From a bacterium HR20 (GTDB taxonomy: Bacteria; Bacteroidota; Ignavibacteria; Kapaibacteriales; NICIL-2): DNA of 20,195 bases. A model generated the notes under the pieces. That model did no database searches, was not told the DNA's origin, and worked only from the letters and a program-made list of their open reading frames with translations. The stretch lies in assembly GCA_002898675.1 (NCBI GenBank), contig BEHW01000034.1:1-20195 (forward strand), written 5' to 3'. Made by a program: the position numbers and the translations under genes. Positions 19,815-20,195 of the stretch are shown here, in pieces (within the stretch, counting starts at the first letter, position 1; each line of letters starts with the position of its first letter).

Positions 19815-20195
19815 CCCGCAGCGCTGGCGACTGCGCCAGCTCCGCCAGGCAGTGCACGCAGCAAAACTCGATGCAGCGTTGCTGGTGCATTTGCCTTCGA
19901 TCCGCTACTTGACGCGCTTTTCGGGATCGAATGCTACTGTGCTCGTGCTGGAGCGGAGCGTACACTTTTTCACTGACGATCGCTACGCTGAGCAAGTCAA
20001 AACAGAGCTTGCGCAGTTGCCGAACCTGGTCATCCACATCACGCGCGAGGTACTCCCAGACGTTGCCACGATCTGCCGCAGCCGCGGTGTCAAGCGACTC
20101 GGCATCGAGGAGCGGGCGATGTCGGTGGCAAGCTACCGCGTTCTCCGCAAGTATATGCGCGGGATTGCGCTCCGGCCGCTACCATCGCTAGAGCA
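19804..20195 (+). CDS. Xaa-Pro aminopeptidase-like (M24B) protein, N-terminal part
   Basis: The gene starts at ATG 19804 and stays open to the edge of the window, giving 130 residues of an incomplete protein. The visible part resembles the creatinase/aminopeptidase P N-terminal domain (PF01321): RLRQLRQAVHAAKLDAALLV near the start, the typical IRYLTRFSGSNATVLVLE (usual form ..i.YLtGF.gs.a.lli..), FFTDDRYAEQVKTEL and LGIEERAMSVASYRVLRK. This domain precedes the metal-binding peptidase domain in Xaa-Pro aminopeptidases and prolidases, which lies outside the window, so catalytic residues cannot be checked. The start overlaps the hydroxylase end by 11 bases in another frame, implying co-transcription and coupled translation. 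Confidence 0.85.
   Translation, partial: MQPDPQRWRLRQLRQAVHAAKLDAALLVHLPSIRYLTRFSGSNATVLVLERSVHFFTDDRYAEQVKTELAQLPNLVIHITREVLPDVATICRSRGVKRLGIEERAMSVASYRVLRKYMRGIALRPLPSLE

Noticed and set aside
1..20195. CRISPR arrays, tRNAs, insertion sequences or phage genes
   Set aside because: No regularly spaced repeats, no cloverleaf with a recognisable T-loop and no transposase or integrase motifs were seen on either strand while reading the window.

Overview
This 20.2 kb window is a gene-dense, high-GC bacterial chromosome segment with 21 protein-coding genes or parts of genes. I see no tRNA, rRNA, CRISPR array, transposase or integrase. The likely source is a flagellated member of the Bacteroidota/Chlorobiota (FCB) group, for example an Ignavibacteria- or Kapabacteria-like lineage. 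That is inference from three things: promoter-like elements resembling the Bacteroidota -7 box (TAnnTTTG), the sparse use of strong Shine-Dalgarno sites, and the gene content (MCE protein, FA2H-type lipid hydroxylase, PaaN-type dehydrogenase). It cannot be settled from the sequence alone.

Layout. 1-3646 (+) is a late flagellar cluster: end of flagellin, a strong terminator hairpin, fliS, fliD, flaG, an unnamed small helical protein in the usual place of an export chaperone, and flgM. 3724-5844 (+) holds ssb, an MCE/MlaD-type lipid-transport protein and a class I-like O-methyltransferase. 5841-7780 (-) holds arginase, an outer-membrane beta-barrel protein and the hibernation factor HPF, in that order of transcription. 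7882-8538 (+) is pdxH, whose normal reading frame is broken by an in-frame TAA near the N-terminus. 8501-9739 (-) is an ArgD-like class III aminotransferase, divergent from 9850-16511 (+): a succinate-semialdehyde-type aldehyde dehydrogenase, a DcuC-type carrier, an FAD oxidoreductase, a lipoprotein beta-propeller and lnt. 16483-19039 (-) is paaN followed by accD. 19176-20195 (+) is a fatty acid hydroxylase overlapping the start of an Xaa-Pro aminopeptidase-like gene that runs off the window.

How the genes fit together. The flagellar genes encode the filament, its cap, their chaperones and the anti-sigma factor that times filament synthesis. Arginase, the ornithine/GABA-type aminotransferase, the semialdehyde dehydrogenase and the dicarboxylate carrier could form a route from arginine to succinate, with PdxH supplying PLP; this is inference from adjacency. 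MCE, lnt, accD and the hydroxylase all concern envelope lipids. Convergent neighbours overlap at their 3' ends three times, so there is almost no non-coding space. No stretch over about 210 bases lacks a gene.

The most notable observations are the nonsense codon in pdxH, which aligns gap-free with a normal sense position, and a recurring GTA(A/G)TTT(T/C)GC-like element upstream of at least six transcription units, including two divergent pairs where it forms inverted repeats. I did not find a wholly new system.
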